Origin: Vibrio ostreicida
GTDB lineage: Bacteria > Pseudomonadota > Gammaproteobacteria > Enterobacterales > Vibrionaceae
Assembly: GCF_013074385.2 (NCBI RefSeq)
Contig: NZ_JABEYA020000008.1
Coordinates: 125,727 to 189,726, forward strand
Direction: 5' to 3'
DNA: 64,000 nucleotides
Position 1 is the stretch's first letter. Each line of letters opens with the position of its first letter. Position numbers and translations under genes: made by a program. Below the pieces are notes generated by a model, which had not been told where the DNA came from, made no database searches, and worked only from the letters and a program-made list of their open reading frames with translations. Shown in pieces: positions 9,690 through 20,321 of this stretch.

Positions 9690-9773
9690 TGAGAAGAGCG
9701 ACGCTAAGTGTATATTTTTTAAACGTCAGGGGTAGAATATACGCGGAGAGATCTACCAAAGTCGCTCTTCTCA
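9690..9773. repeat. Long nested inverted repeat in a gene-free interval
   Basis: TGAGAAGAGCGAC (9690-9702) and GTCGCTCTTCTCA (9761-9773) are perfect 13-bp complementary arms. A second pair, GTATATT (9710-9716) with AATATAC (9736-9742), sits inside. The arms lie about 60 bp from the choV stop codon and could end its operon's transcript, or encode a structured RNA. There is no long T-run. The rest of the 9338-9832 interval holds no gene. Confidence 0.55.
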
Positions 9774-9832
9774 TTTTGATCATCATTCAATAAAAAGTCT
9801 CTCTATTTGAGCCTCACTCTTTCTTTCACGGT

Positions 9833-11023
9833 TCAAGCCGCCTCTGTACTATGATGTTTGCCTAATAAACCCGCATAAAAATCGCCGTCATCCAGCACAC
9901 CAATCAATTGGGTCCCTTCTACCAATAAAATAGGGAGAGCGCTGCGTTGTTTTAGTCCTATCGCCTCGCGCATTCCGATGTCTGGGTTGGCGATTACCAC
10001 AGATTGTCGATCAATATCTTGGATTTTAATCGCTTTATCCCGCCAATCGACCAACTTAAGATCAGGGTGTTGGGCTAAATACAGCTGATTGTTACGTTCT
10101 TCAATCCACACTTTTTGCGTTGAGCAAATCTGCCACCTGTCGATTTCTTGCACCAGAGTACTGGCAGGTTGCATCAAAGACCGCCCTTTTAAAACATTCA
10201 GTGGGTTGGTGTGCGAAACAAAGTCCTTCACATAGTCATTTTTGGGCGACAGCACAATTTGTTCTGGCTTACCGTGTTGAATTAACTTACCCGATTCCAT
10301 AATCGCAATCTTGTTGCCGATTTTCAGCGCTTCATCAAGATCATGGCTAACAAACAGAATCGTTTTATTGAGCTTTTTCTGTAATTGAATTAACTCATCT
10401 TGTAGCTGTGCCCGGATGAGCGGATCCAGCGCTGAAAAAGGTTCGTCCATCAACAAAATATCGGTGTCCATGGCAAAGGCTCTGGCCAAACCGACTCTTT
10501 GTTGCATCCCTCCAGAGAGCTCATGCGGGTATTTATTTTCCCAGTCTGCTAATTCGACCATTTCCAGTTGTTGTCGGGCTTTATCGCGACGTTCGGCTTT
10601 AGCGATGCCCTGCATTTCTAAACCGAAGGCCACATTGTCTAAAACCGTTAACCACGGCATGAGAGCAAATTTCTGAAACACCATTGAGATACGGCGAGTG
10701 CGCAAGTGGCGAAGAGTCTGCTCACTGCATGAGGACAGTTCAACCAGCTGTTCTCCGTCTTTAATTTTCAGCGAACCTCGCGTAATCGGATTTAAACCAT
10801 TAACGGCGCGGAGCAAACTCGATTTACCCGACCCGGACAGGCCCATCAGGACACAAATCTCTCCTTCTTTGACACTCAGGCTGACCTTATCGACACCGAC
10901 AACTTGGCCAGTCTGATCAATGATTTCTTGTCTCATTTTACCTTGGTCCAGCAACGTCAACGCCTGCTGGGGCTTATCACCAAAAACAACATCGAGATCG
11001 TTAATTTGAATCGCATCCATCAT
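9833..11023 (-). CDS. choV: Choline/betaine ABC transporter ATPase
   Basis: The 396-residue protein powers uptake of choline or glycine betaine. It carries Walker A GLSGSGKSS, Q-loop VFQKFALMPW, signature LSGGMQQR and Walker B ILLMDEPFSALDP, all in ProV/OpuAA style. The C-terminal ~100 residues include a CBS-like segment (PILLVEGTQLIGVLDDGDF), which in the family can sense ionic strength. It overlaps the permease gene by one base (11023), a sign of coupling. It is the last gene of betI-betB-betA-choX-choW-choV. Confidence 0.92.
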   Translation of the reverse strand: MMDAIQINDLDVVFGDKPQQALTLLDQGKMRQEIIDQTGQVVGVDKVSLSVKEGEICVLMGLSGSGKSSLLRAVNGLNPITRGSLKIKDGEQLVELSSCSEQTLRHLRTRRISMVFQKFALMPWLTVLDNVAFGLEMQGIAKAERRDKARQQLEMVELADWENKYPHELSGGMQQRVGLARAFAMDTDILLMDEPFSALDPLIRAQLQDELIQLQKKLNKTILFVSHDLDEALKIGNKIAIMESGKLIQHGKPEQIVLSPKNDYVKDFVSHTNPLNVLKGRSLMQPASTLVQEIDRWQICSTQKVWIEERNNQLYLAQHPDLKLVDWRDKAIKIQDIDRQSVVIANPDIGMREAIGLKQRSALPILLVEGTQLIGVLDDGDFYAGLLGKHHSTEAA

Positions 11024-11865
11024 TATGCTTCCTTTTGATTAGGTGATTTGCACAAGCGATCAAGGATAATTGCCACCAATACAATCGCCAAACCCGCTTC
11101 AAAACCCTGTGAAATATTGACCGTGTTCAATGCTCTCACCACAGGCTTACCCAACCCATCGGCACCCACTAAAGCCGCAATAACCACCATAGACAGTGAC
11201 AGCATAATGCACTGAGTAATGCCAGCCATGATGCTTGGTAGGGCTGCCGGAAGCTCGACTTTATACAATAACTTCATTTTGCTAGCCCCAAACGCCTGTC
11301 CTGCTTCGATCAGCTCTTCTGGGACTTTGGTGATGCCCAAATAGGTCAGTCGAATCGGCGCGGCAATCGCAAAAATGATCGTCGAAATCAAGCCAGGAAC
11401 AATGCCAAGCCCAAACAAGACTAGAGTCGGTATCAGATAGACAAAGGTGGGAACGGTTTGCATCAGATCTAAGATCGGCCTTAACAAGGTATATAGCCAA
11501 GGACGATGCGCCGCCATCACACCCACTGGAACACCAATCAATACGGAAATCGTTGTCGCGGCAAACACCAAAACAAAGGTTTCCAGCATTTCTTGCCAGT
11601 AGCCAAGATTGAGTATCGTCAGTAAGGCCGCAACAATGAAAAGAACCAAAGGAATACTGCGATGAAGATACCAAGCGATGGTTGCGGTCAACACTATGGG
11701 AATAGCTGGAGGCATCCATTTAAAAATGTCGACCACAAACAAAATAACGGTTTCTAAAAAGAAGGAAATAGCATCAAAGAAACCGGCAGCGTTAAGCGTT
11801 AACCAGTCGACCACGGTTTCCATCCATGCACCCACGGGGATTTTGTTATTCGTAATAAAGTTCAC
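11023..11865 (-). CDS. choW: Choline/betaine ABC transporter permease
   Basis: This 280-residue inner-membrane protein has about six to seven hydrophobic helices. It carries the ABC permease coupling segment GQAFGASKMKLLYKVELPAAL and the ProW-like GVPVGVMAAHRP region. It forms the transmembrane channel with ChoV and receives substrate from ChoX. It is 52 bp downstream of choX and abuts choV, in the bet operon. Confidence 0.92.
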   Translation of the reverse strand: MNFITNNKIPVGAWMETVVDWLTLNAAGFFDAISFFLETVILFVVDIFKWMPPAIPIVLTATIAWYLHRSIPLVLFIVAALLTILNLGYWQEMLETFVLVFAATTISVLIGVPVGVMAAHRPWLYTLLRPILDLMQTVPTFVYLIPTLVLFGLGIVPGLISTIIFAIAAPIRLTYLGITKVPEELIEAGQAFGASKMKLLYKVELPAALPSIMAGITQCIMLSLSMVVIAALVGADGLGKPVVRALNTVNISQGFEAGLAIVLVAIILDRLCKSPNQKEA

Positions 11866-11917
11866 TATAAAACCTTTTATTGGAGGTGAGGGAACCTAGG
11901 TTTCCTCACCAATAGGA

Positions 11918-12856
11918 TTAGGCGTTCGAATTGATGTAACGATTGACCGCCGCCGCCGCATCATCACCTGTCAGCGTTTTCACGCCTTCTAGCCAAGTTT
12001 CAACTTGCTGCGGGTGCTGCTTAAGCCACTGCTGTGCGGCTTTCGAGGGTTTCACATTTTGATTCAGAATGGCTTCCATCAGCTGGTTTTCCATGTCTAA
12101 GCTAAACTCAAGATTTTTGAGCATTTGCCCAATATTTTGACACTCAGCCATATAATCCGAACGAACGTTGGTATAAACATTCGCACCGCCAAAGTTGGGG
12201 CCAAAGAAATCATCTCCACCAGACAGGTACACCATCTCGACATTACTGTTCATAGGATGAGGTGCCCAGCCTAAGTACACAATCCATTGGTTGCGGCGCA
12301 CCGCTCGGGTAACTTGAGAGACCATGCCCGCCTCACTCGACTCGACCAGAGTAAAATCCTTGAGTCCAAACGCATCACGGTCGATCATTGATTGGATTAG
12401 ACGATTACCGTCATTACCTGGTTCAATCCCATAGATGCGACCTTTAAATTGGTCAGCGTGCTTGACGATATCATCAAAATTCTTGACCCCAGCGTCATAG
12501 ACATACCTAGGAACTGCAAGGGTATACTTGGCGCCTTCAAGATTCGCTCGTACCGTTTCAACTGTGCCTGCTTCACGGTATTTAGCGATATCTCCCTCCA
12601 TCGTTGGCATCCAGTTGCCAAGGAAGATATCGATATCACCGTTTGCCATCGATGAATACGTCACTGGGACCGACAACAGATCGGTTTTGGTTTTGTAACC
12701 CATTCCTTTGATAAGCTCGGAGGCCACTGCCGTCGTGGCGGTTATATCCGTCCAGCCAACATCGGCAAAACGAACCGTTTCACATTGATTCGCATAAGCG
12801 TTGGCCGTCAAGGCACTGAGCGCAAGTGCCGACAGCGTTTTTGTTATCATAGACAT
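11918..12856 (-). CDS. choX: Choline-binding periplasmic protein
   Basis: The product is a periplasmic substrate-binding protein of the ChoX/ProX family. It has a signal peptide ending near ALTANAYA, then CETVRFADVGWTDITATTA, the typical start of the mature fold. Aromatic residues expected for a quaternary-amine cage are present (for example LGNWMP and LGWAPHPMN). The frame is open to 13117, but three in-frame ATGs occur at 12862, 12859 and 12856; AAGGA spacing favours the last (312 residues). The upstream part of the frame overlaps betA and is not coding. It lies 20 bp after betA in the operon. Confidence 0.9.
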   Translation of the reverse strand: MSMITKTLSALALSALTANAYANQCETVRFADVGWTDITATTAVASELIKGMGYKTKTDLLSVPVTYSSMANGDIDIFLGNWMPTMEGDIAKYREAGTVETVRANLEGAKYTLAVPRYVYDAGVKNFDDIVKHADQFKGRIYGIEPGNDGNRLIQSMIDRDAFGLKDFTLVESSEAGMVSQVTRAVRRNQWIVYLGWAPHPMNSNVEMVYLSGGDDFFGPNFGGANVYTNVRSDYMAECQNIGQMLKNLEFSLDMENQLMEAILNQNVKPSKAAQQWLKQHPQQVETWLEGVKTLTGDDAAAAVNRYINSNA

Positions 12857-12876
12857 CATCATTTTCCTTGTAAGAT

Positions 12877-14586
12877 TTACTGATTTGAATCGATAGACGC
12901 CAGCGATCTTTTTGGCATCGATAATCTTTGTTTGTGTTGCCATTGCGGGGCCAACCAAACGGGTTGGTTCGCGGGTTCCAACACCGGATGGCCCAGAATC
13001 ATATCCGCAGCGCGTTCGGCAACCATAATAGTCGGTGCATTCAGGTTGCCATTTGGAATGGTCGGGAACACCGAAGAATCGACCACTCGAAGAGAAGCAA
13101 TGCCTCTTACCCGACACTCGGCATCGAGCACCGCAAGAGGATCATCATCCGCCCCCATTTTGCAAGTGCATGAAGGGTGATAGGCGCTTTCAACATTTTT
13201 CTTGACCCAGTCATCAATCGCTTCGTCTGTGCTGATATCTAACCCAGGCTGAATCTCATCTCCACGATAAGCATCCATCGCAGGCTGCTGCAAGATCTCC
13301 CGTGTCAAACGAATGCAATCACGCCAATCCTGACGATCCTGACTGGTGGAAATGTAGTTAAACTCAATTCTAGGCTTGTCGATAGGATTCGAAGAAAGGA
13401 TAGACACCGCCCCGCGACTTTCCGGCTTGTTCGGCCCAACATGGACCTGAAAACCATGACCATCAAACGCTGCCTTTCCATCATATCTCATGGCCGCTGG
13501 TAGAAAGTGATACTGGATATTTGGCCATTTCAAGCCTTCTCGAGAGCGGATAAATGCACAAGATTCAAAATGATTAGTCGCCCCTAAGCCTTTGCGGGTC
13601 AAGACCCACTCAGTGCCAATCATTGCCTTACTAACCAAGCCCAACTTGCTATTAAGGGTAATGGGTTGCTTGCAGTGATATTGAAAGTAGACTTCGAGAT
13701 GATCCTGAAGGTTTTGCCCTACTCCTGGTAGCTCATGTTTGACCTCAACACCTGCATTATCGAGCACCGATTTTGGTCCTATTCCCGATAACTGTAACAA
13801 CTGTGGCGAGCCAATCGACCCTGCGCTTGAGATCACTTCTTGGCTAGCAAAACACTGCGTAATAACACCAGATCTTTCAAACTGAACACCAAAAGCTGCC
13901 TGCTCTTTAAGCAAAATCTTATGGACCACGACACCTTTGAGCAACGTAAGATTCCGACGTTTTAGAGCGCGCCTTAAGTAGGCGTTAGACGTCGAGGCTC
14001 GGACCCCTTTATCCACCGTCATATGCATCGGGCCGAATCCTTCCTGCTGAAAACCGTTGTAATCGCTTGTCTGTGGGTAGCCAGCTTGAGTCCCTGCCTC
14101 TATAAATGCTTGATAGAGCGGGTTGCGCTGCATATCATTGCCGCCACACGTCCCTAATGGGCCTTGACCCCCACGATATTCATCCGCACCACCAATCCAA
14201 GATTCCGCTTTTTTGAAATACGGCAGGCATGACTGGTAGTTCCAACCCACCGCTCCTTCTGCTTCCCACTGGTCAAAGTCACAGGCATGCCCTCTGACAT
14301 ACACCATGCCATTAATCGAGGAGCTGCCGCCAAGGACTTTTCCCCTCGGGCAATGCAGATGACGTCCGTCCAACCCCGATTCTGCAACGGTTTCAAACTG
14401 CCAAGCGTAGCGATCGCTGTTCATCGGATAAGAAAGCGCAGTAGGCATCTGAATGAAAATGCTTTTGTCGGTGCCCCCTGCTTCCAGAAGTAAAACACGA
14501 TGTTGACCACTTTCTGTGAGACGGTCAGCCAACACGCAGCCAGCCGAGCCCGCACCAACGATGATATAATCGTAGTGTTGTTGCAT
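12877..14586 (-). CDS. betA: Choline dehydrogenase
   Basis: The 569-residue GMC oxidoreductase oxidises choline to betaine aldehyde, with FAD, at the inner membrane. The N-terminus has the dinucleotide motif [13 protein letters not shown]. The GMC signatures [15 protein letters not shown] and [15 protein letters not shown] are present, as is the C-terminal active-site region with [13 protein letters not shown]. Length matches BetA of enterics and Vibrio. It follows betB by 24 bp and precedes choX in the same operon, so import and oxidation are expressed together. Confidence 0.96.
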   Translation of the reverse strand: MQQHYDYIIVGAGSAGCVLADRLTESGQHRVLLLEAGGTDKSIFIQMPTALSYPMNSDRYAWQFETVAESGLDGRHLHCPRGKVLGGSSSINGMVYVRGHACDFDQWEAEGAVGWNYQSCLPYFKKAESWIGGADEYRGGQGPLGTCGGNDMQRNPLYQAFIEAGTQAGYPQTSDYNGFQQEGFGPMHMTVDKGVRASTSNAYLRRALKRRNLTLLKGVVVHKILLKEQAAFGVQFERSGVITQCFASQEVISSAGSIGSPQLLQLSGIGPKSVLDNAGVEVKHELPGVGQNLQDHLEVYFQYHCKQPITLNSKLGLVSKAMIGTEWVLTRKGLGATNHFESCAFIRSREGLKWPNIQYHFLPAAMRYDGKAAFDGHGFQVHVGPNKPESRGAVSILSSNPIDKPRIEFNYISTSQDRQDWRDCIRLTREILQQPAMDAYRGDEIQPGLDISTDEAIDDWVKKNVESAYHPSCTCKMGADDDPLAVLDAECRVRGIASLRVVDSSVFPTIPNGNLNAPTIMVAERAADMILGHPVLEPANQPVWLAPQWQHKQRLSMPKRSLASIDSNQ

Positions 14587-14610
14587 TATGAGTCTCCGTA
14601 AAATTAACGT

Positions 14611-16071
14611 TTAGGCGTAAGGGCTCTCAAAGCCACCAAGCTCAATAAGCACACTCTTAGTCTGAGTATAATGACGCAAGGTCTCTGGGCCATTTTCACG
14701 GCCAACACCGGAATGTTTATAACCACCCACGGGCATTTCTGCAGGAGAATCTCCCCATGTGTTGACCCAACATATGCCAGCTTGCATCTGGTGGATCACG
14801 CGATGCGCCCTGGCCAAATCTTGGGTGAACACGCCCGCCGCCAGACCATAGTCAGTGGCGTTGGCCCGTTGGATGACCTCAGATTCCTCATCGAATTTTA
14901 ACACTGACATGACTGGGCCAAAGATCTCACTCTCAACATGAGCCATCGAATCATCGCAATCCGTAAATACGGTCGGAGCAACGAAGTTTCCTCTGTCTAA
15001 CCCATTTTGAGTGATCCGGTAGCCACCCGTTAGCAGAGTCGCCCCACTTTGCTTTGCTTGCTCAATGGCATTTAAGACTTTGTTAAGATGCTCGCTGGAG
15101 ATCAAGGCGCCAATTTGAGTTTCCATGGCCATAGGATCGCCAACAATCAGCTGTTCTGTTCTTTGTTTTAGTTGCTTAACAAAAGCATCGTAAATCGATG
15201 TATGGACGAAAACACGGGTCCCATGGGTACAAACTTCACCCTGAGTGTAAAAGTTAGCGACCATGGCCGCTGATACAGCATCATCCAGTTTAGCGTCATC
15301 AAAGATAATCATGGGTGACTTGCCACCCAACTCCATGGTGACCTGCTTTAAAGTCTTGGCGCTATCTGCCATGACTAATTTGCCCGTTCCCGATTCACCC
15401 GTGAACGAGACTTTGGCAATGTCTGGGTGTGCAGTCAGCATCTGACCGACTCGGTGATCCCCCTGCACAACATTAAACACGCCCTCTGGCAAGCCCGCCT
15501 GAGTAAAAATTTCCGCCAGTTTAAGCGCGGTGAGTGGTGTTTCCTCAGAGGGTTTGAAGATCATCGCGTTACCCGCAGCCAGTGCCGGTGCCGATTTCCA
15601 CATTGCAATTTGAATGGGGTAATTCCACGCTCCGATACCCGCACATACGCCTAATGGCTCACGACGGGTATAGAAAAACTGGCTGTCACTGAGCGGCTGC
15701 TGTTCACCCTGCAAAGAAGGGGCAAGCCCAGCAAAATACTCTATCACATCCGCGCCAGTGGTGATGTCCACTGCCAGCGCTTCTTGAAGGGGCTTACCCG
15801 TATCCGCGACCTCAAGCGCAGCCAGTTCATCATTGCTTTCACGCAATAGAGCTACAGCTTTGAGGAGTATCCGGCTGCGCGCTACTGGCGTCATTGCAGA
15901 CCAAACTTTAAACCCTTGTTGTGCTGATTTAATCGCACGTTCAACGTCATTCTGGCTGGCCTGACCTAACTTCGCCAAAGGTTCACCATTGGCGGGGTTG
16001 TACGTAGTAAAATGCTCTTGCGATGTCGCTTGGCACAGGCGACCGTCGATATATAGTGATTTCATGTCCAT
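14611..16071 (-). CDS. betB: Betaine aldehyde dehydrogenase
   Basis: The 486-residue ALDH converts betaine aldehyde to glycine betaine with NAD(P)+, giving the compatible solute. The catalytic glutamate is in MELGGKSP. The catalytic cysteine lies in [14 protein letters not shown], and [20 protein letters not shown] is a BetB-typical C-terminal segment. The open frame reaches 16125, but homologues start close to [10 protein letters not shown], so I place the start at 16071; this also removes an overlap with betI. No strong Shine-Dalgarno precedes it, which suggests coupling to betI, 19 bp upstream. Confidence 0.95.
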   Translation of the reverse strand: MDMKSLYIDGRLCQATSQEHFTTYNPANGEPLAKLGQASQNDVERAIKSAQQGFKVWSAMTPVARSRILLKAVALLRESNDELAALEVADTGKPLQEALAVDITTGADVIEYFAGLAPSLQGEQQPLSDSQFFYTRREPLGVCAGIGAWNYPIQIAMWKSAPALAAGNAMIFKPSEETPLTALKLAEIFTQAGLPEGVFNVVQGDHRVGQMLTAHPDIAKVSFTGESGTGKLVMADSAKTLKQVTMELGGKSPMIIFDDAKLDDAVSAAMVANFYTQGEVCTHGTRVFVHTSIYDAFVKQLKQRTEQLIVGDPMAMETQIGALISSEHLNKVLNAIEQAKQSGATLLTGGYRITQNGLDRGNFVAPTVFTDCDDSMAHVESEIFGPVMSVLKFDEESEVIQRANATDYGLAAGVFTQDLARAHRVIHQMQAGICWVNTWGDSPAEMPVGGYKHSGVGRENGPETLRHYTQTKSVLIELGGFESPYA

Positions 16072-16090
16072 GTGATTATCTGACTGTACG

Positions 16091-16687
16091 TTATTGTTGT
16101 GAGTAAAAAGTGAGTTGTTTATCAAGGTAGTCGTTGATGATCAGCCGAGCTTTGTCAGCATCAATGCCATCAGGATTGAGCGTCCCACGTAACCAGATTC
16201 CATCAATCAAGGCAGCGATACCATGGGCTATCATTTCAGCGCGTTCTCGGTCAAACAACGCATTGAGCTCGATTTTCAAGTGAGAGAGTAAGCGCCTTTC
16301 ATTGACCTGTTGAAGACGCTTTAGCTTGGGGTCATGAACCGAATAACTCCAAAACGCTAGCCAAGTATTCGCGACTTTATTTTCTGCCTGATAACCGACA
16401 AAGTTGCCGTCAATAATGGCATTAATTCGTTGATGATGCGCATCGCTCGCCAGCGCCGCAAGTCTCTTCGTCACGGTCGAGGAAAGCTGACGCAGGATTT
16501 CTCTCATCGTTTCTTCGAGCAAGCCATGCTTACCACCAAAATAGTGATTAATGATTCCCGTGGAGACGCCCGCTTCCTTGCTAATCAGCGAAATGCTCGC
16601 GGCATGCAAGCCCACTCTATCAATGACGGTCATTGTCGCTTGAACAAGCTGTGGCTTTCGGATATTTGGCATCCCAACCTTTGGCAT
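16091..16687 (-). CDS. betI: BetI, choline-responsive TetR repressor
   Basis: This is the 198-residue TetR-family repressor of the choline operon. The N-terminus ([18 protein letters not shown]) and helix-turn-helix ([23 protein letters not shown]) match BetI closely, as does the C-terminal [10 protein letters not shown] region. It is the first gene of the operon, with AAAAAAGGAAG about 8 bp before its ATG. A perfect palindromic operator lies directly upstream, so it represses itself and the genes behind it until choline is present. Confidence 0.95.
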   Translation of the reverse strand: MPKVGMPNIRKPQLVQATMTVIDRVGLHAASISLISKEAGVSTGIINHYFGGKHGLLEETMREILRQLSSTVTKRLAALASDAHHQRINAIIDGNFVGYQAENKVANTWLAFWSYSVHDPKLKRLQQVNERRLLSHLKIELNALFDRERAEMIAHGIAALIDGIWLRGTLNPDGIDADKARLIINDYLDKQLTFYSQQ

Positions 16688-16701
16688 TAACGGCTTCCTT
16701 T

Positions 16702-16723
16702 TTTAATTGAACGTTCAATTAAA
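16702..16723 (-). promoter_or_regulatory. BetI operator, perfect 22-bp palindrome
   Basis: A perfect palindrome centred at 16712/16713 has the core ATTGAACGTTCAAT, the type bound by BetI. It lies between a TATATT-like -10 and the betI Shine-Dalgarno on the minus strand, so bound repressor would cover the start of transcription. Confidence 0.85.
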
Positions 16724-17069
16724 TATAAAATGCCTGAAAATTAGTTCGTACTCAAATTATTTTTAGTAAAAAGTGATAATTATCGGTATAAAAGTGATTG
16801 AAAAATAGGGCGAACAACCCGAAAATCAGGAACGAATCTAGCTAAAACCTTCCCAGATTTAGCTAGAAATAATAACATTAAAACCAATACTATCAATAAT
16901 ATATATAATAAATGGCCTAATTCAATGACCCCGTTTTTTATTGAGACCACGATATCAATTTGGGTGGGGAATATTTATTTTTGACAATAATCATTAGAAC
17001 CCTAATTATTTGCGCTAAAGTGACCTTAGAACGCCGATCTTGCGAAGCGGAATACACAGCAATTTGGGG
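16724..17069. other. Gene-free AT-rich stretch upstream of the bet operon
   Basis: These 346 bp hold the bet promoter at the left and the end region of the winged-helix gene at the right. The DNA is very AT-rich (for example TATCAATAATATATATAATAA shortened around 16890-16910). No further operator or RNA was recognised. Confidence 0.35.
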
Positions 17070-19433
17070 CTAATAACGGTTCCACTGCCCTTCGCAGTAA
17101 ACAGAATGTGCTTCCGGCTCCTCTAAAAGCACACTCACTCGACCTGCTTTTCTCCGTTGATAATGGCTAAGTTGCCACTGATCGTTTTCCGTCCAGTGCT
17201 GCGGGTAGGTTTTAGAAAACTGCTCGAGGACATCGACTGCTTTCTTATGGTGACCCAACTCACTGTGCGCTCTGGCTAAATAACGCGCCTGTAGTCTCGT
17301 AGTCACCTCATGTTCGCTCAGGGCAACGGCTTGGTGGTATTGTTGATGGTCAAGATAGAGCTTCATCAAGGAGTACACGGCGTAGTGATGAGTAGTGGGC
17401 GCACGCGTGCCATTTTGGTCACTGACCGCCTGAGTTAAATAGCGATGGGCTTGTTGATATTGCCCCTGCTCACTGTACCCCCAACCCAGAAAAATCAGGC
17501 TAGATAATCTCAAAAGTGGGCTCGACAGTTGAGGAAGAATTTGCTCAAACTGTTGCAAAGACAGAGTCAATTTTCTTCCATCGTTAGCAAACAAGCCTTG
17601 ATCTAACAAAGCGAAGGCCTGATAGAAATGGGCCGTTTCTATTAATTTGGGCGCTTTGAGATCCTGCGCCAATTTAATCGCCTCTGCAAAGGTTTGCTCG
17701 GCCTGATACCCACGATGGTACTGAAGCTGAAAAAAGCCTGTATAAATAAGGGCTTCAGCTAACTCATAGGGTTGTTGTAACTGGCGGAAAAGTGAGACTG
17801 CCGCCTGCAGAGCCTCCTCGCGTTCTTGTTCAGGCAGCGCATAGTTACGCGCCATGGCAAGTTGAGTGTCCGCCACTTTCGGCAAATACCCCAGTTGTCT
17901 GTAATAGTTGAGAGCCTGACGTAGTTTTGGACCATTTTCCGTCATGTCGGCCATTGGACTCTGCTCCAGACCTTCGTTTGCTTGATTGCCTAAATAGAAC
18001 AGCCTATCTGCCTGATAATTTAGATTATTGGATGGCGTTTTAATCTGCTGTGCTTTTTCCAACCAGTGCTGTTGCTCCTGCCATTGCATTGACTGAAAAG
18101 CCACGCTTGCCGCTAAGCGGTAGGCCTCAGACTTTAGTGGGTTATCATGACTGCGCTCCGCCGCGGTAATTGCGCGCTTAACTGACATTGCTGCCTGTTC
18201 ATTGCCAAAGCGTATGGCCAGCTGTGCCTGCCAAACCGAAAATAAACCGCGCAACACCTTGTCTTCGGGTGGCACCTGAGCGTCTAATTGCTCGAAAGTT
18301 TCTTGGGCAGCTTGCCAATCGCCCAGTAACAGTTGAGTCCGGCCGAGATAAGCTTTTGGCCACCAGTCATTAGGATCTAATACCGCTGCTGCGTTAAAAT
18401 ATCGCTGTGCTTTCAACGCACCAAACTGCTCTAAGACACTGATGCCCTTAGCAAAACTTTCAGAACTCAGCTGCAAAAAAGTCGCGCCACCCGTTTTTCG
18501 CTTGGTGGCACGCGGGTCAAGCAGCAAATCGATCTGTTCAGCCACCGCGTAGATGTCACTCGGTAATGATGGGTAGCTGATACTGCCCTGCTTAATCGAA
18601 CCATCCGCGTAAATGATGTTGAAGTCCAATACCTGCTGCTGATTGTACAGCCTAAACTGCGCTTCAATTGCCACGTCTGTTTGATGGCGTTTCAGTAACT
18701 GCTTGAGCTGCTCAGGAGATGTCGAAGCCCCCAGCTTCCCATCCAGCAACAACATTTGTGTCTCGCTCGGCGAAATCACATCGTACTTGGCCGTCTGTCT
18801 CATCACCATTGACATCATATCCGCGAGCCCTAACTCAACCCAGTTGAATTGATTCTGTCCTGTTTGGTTACTAAACGGCAGTATCATTAAAGAATGCACA
18901 GCAGTAGATGTTGGAGACTGAATGGTTGGCTGGACATGGCGTAATACTACCGCTCCCATCACAAACACCATTCCAATGACGGCACCCAGTCGAACCAACG
19001 CACGTCTCGGCACCGATCGTTTCTGGGTTGGTGGGCAGGTCTGATCCGCCACTTCAAGATAAGCGACACCTTGCTCGTCTGGTAACTCTGCCTGCGCTGG
19101 ACTGACATCTGCTATCCACTGATAACCCCGTTGTGGGTAGGTCCGAATGTAACTGGGGGTTTGCGCTTTGTCACCCAAGGCTCTGCGCAGATCACGCACA
19201 CTCTGAATCAGGGACGTATCACGATATTCGCCATGTCGCCACAATGTGCTCAACAATTCATCCTTACTGACAACCCTATCTTTATTTTCGATCAAGTAAG
19301 TGAGTAATTCAGCGACTTTGTGGCGCAACCTTTTTTCGCTGCGCTGCCCGCCTGATAGGTCATAGAGGTACCCGGTTTCCGTGTCGAATTCAAAATGCAT
19401 GAAAACGTGCATATTCCAACCATGGTGAAACAA
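17070..19433 (-). CDS. Large CadC/ToxR-type membrane regulator with TPR sensor domain
   Basis: This 787-residue protein has an N-terminal OmpR-type winged helix (about residues 15-110, ending in YIRTYPQRGYQWIADV) and one transmembrane segment (about 145-165). A long periplasmic region follows, with a FlgO/TolB-like stretch (SLMILPFSNQTGQ) and then a chain of TPR-like repeats to the C-terminus. It is a one-component sensor that binds DNA while in the membrane. The start is uncertain; ATGs at 19433, 19412 and 19400 are possible and none has a strong ribosome site. It is divergent (186 bp) from a periplasmic thiol-redox operon, its likely target; that link is inference. Confidence 0.75.
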   Translation of the reverse strand: MFHHGWNMHVFMHFEFDTETGYLYDLSGGQRSEKRLRHKVAELLTYLIENKDRVVSKDELLSTLWRHGEYRDTSLIQSVRDLRRALGDKAQTPSYIRTYPQRGYQWIADVSPAQAELPDEQGVAYLEVADQTCPPTQKRSVPRRALVRLGAVIGMVFVMGAVVLRHVQPTIQSPTSTAVHSLMILPFSNQTGQNQFNWVELGLADMMSMVMRQTAKYDVISPSETQMLLLDGKLGASTSPEQLKQLLKRHQTDVAIEAQFRLYNQQQVLDFNIIYADGSIKQGSISYPSLPSDIYAVAEQIDLLLDPRATKRKTGGATFLQLSSESFAKGISVLEQFGALKAQRYFNAAAVLDPNDWWPKAYLGRTQLLLGDWQAAQETFEQLDAQVPPEDKVLRGLFSVWQAQLAIRFGNEQAAMSVKRAITAAERSHDNPLKSEAYRLAASVAFQSMQWQEQQHWLEKAQQIKTPSNNLNYQADRLFYLGNQANEGLEQSPMADMTENGPKLRQALNYYRQLGYLPKVADTQLAMARNYALPEQEREEALQAAVSLFRQLQQPYELAEALIYTGFFQLQYHRGYQAEQTFAEAIKLAQDLKAPKLIETAHFYQAFALLDQGLFANDGRKLTLSLQQFEQILPQLSSPLLRLSSLIFLGWGYSEQGQYQQAHRYLTQAVSDQNGTRAPTTHHYAVYSLMKLYLDHQQYHQAVALSEHEVTTRLQARYLARAHSELGHHKKAVDVLEQFSKTYPQHWTENDQWQLSHYQRRKAGRVSVLLEEPEAHSVYCEGQWNRY

Positions 19434-19619
19434 AACATGCCCAGTATATTAAATCAATTTCACCCCCAACCTCAATCAAACACGGACATTAAACCAACGC
19501 TATGTAACTAATTTTATGTGATTTTATACCAATTTTAGGTCGATTTTAGGGGCTGATGATATGGCCTCAAAAAAAACGCGCTATAACTCGGTGGCCTCAA
19601 TCAAATCAGGAACCCATTA

Positions 19620-20312
19620 ATGGAAACGCTTATTCAAACCATGCTTGTGGACGGCCAACCTTCTTTGTCTCTGCTGGTCATTATTTTTGCGGGCGGAGTG
19701 CTGACGAGTCTCACTCCCTGCGTCTACCCCATGTTGCCGATTACTGTCTCTGTGGTGGCGAGCCAAGCCAAAAGCCGTCTGCACGGTTTTCGTCTATCGC
19801 TGCTCTATACATTTGGGCTAGCGCTGGTCTACAGCTTGCTCGGTTTCCTTGCCGCGAGCACCGGCCAGTTGTTTGGCGGTGTCGCTAGCCACCCTGCGAC
19901 CATGACACTGGTCGCTAGCCTGTGTTTGTTGATGGCATTGTGGATTTCCGGGTTGATCAACCTGCCTGCCTTTACAATGCCTGTCCCAGTTTTGCTAAAG
20001 TCCCCTTGGCTAAATGTGCTGGTCGCCGGCGCTATTTCCGGACTGGTGATGGCCCCTTGTACGTCGCCTGTCCTCGGTATGATGCTGATGTATGTCGCCT
20101 CAGCAAACAACCCGATCTGGGGCGCAGCGATGATGTTTGTCTTCGCCTTTGGAATGAGCACGCTGCTTATTCTGGCCGGCACCTTTACAAGCTTTCTCAC
20201 AACGATGCCACGCTCTGGTCGTTGGATGATCGCTGTTAAGTGGTTTATCGCCCTCACTATGCTCTGCGTTTCGGCCTATTTTTTCTACCAAGTTTTTACC
20301 CTACTCACATAA
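19620..20312 (+). CDS. CcdA/DsbD-beta type thiol electron carrier in the membrane
   Basis: The 230-residue protein has six hydrophobic segments and the two cysteine motifs of the CcdA/DsbD transmembrane domain, LTPCVYPMLPI and APCTSPVLG. In the family these cysteines carry electrons from cytoplasmic thioredoxin to periplasmic partners. There is no periplasmic alpha or gamma domain, so it must pass electrons to separate proteins. The two genes behind it, 9 bp apart each, are candidates. It is related to the ScsB/DsbD and CcdA families. Confidence 0.85.
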   Translation: METLIQTMLVDGQPSLSLLVIIFAGGVLTSLTPCVYPMLPITVSVVASQAKSRLHGFRLSLLYTFGLALVYSLLGFLAASTGQLFGGVASHPATMTLVASLCLLMALWISGLINLPAFTMPVPVLLKSPWLNVLVAGAISGLVMAPCTSPVLGMMLMYVASANNPIWGAAMMFVFAFGMSTLLILAGTFTSFLTTMPRSGRWMIAVKWFIALTMLCVSAYFFYQVFTLLT

Positions 20313-20321
20313 GGAAATATC

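Noticed and set aside
12863..13117. N-terminal extension of choX
   Set aside because: It overlaps the end of betA in another frame, and the signal peptide starts only at the ATG cluster 12862-12856.
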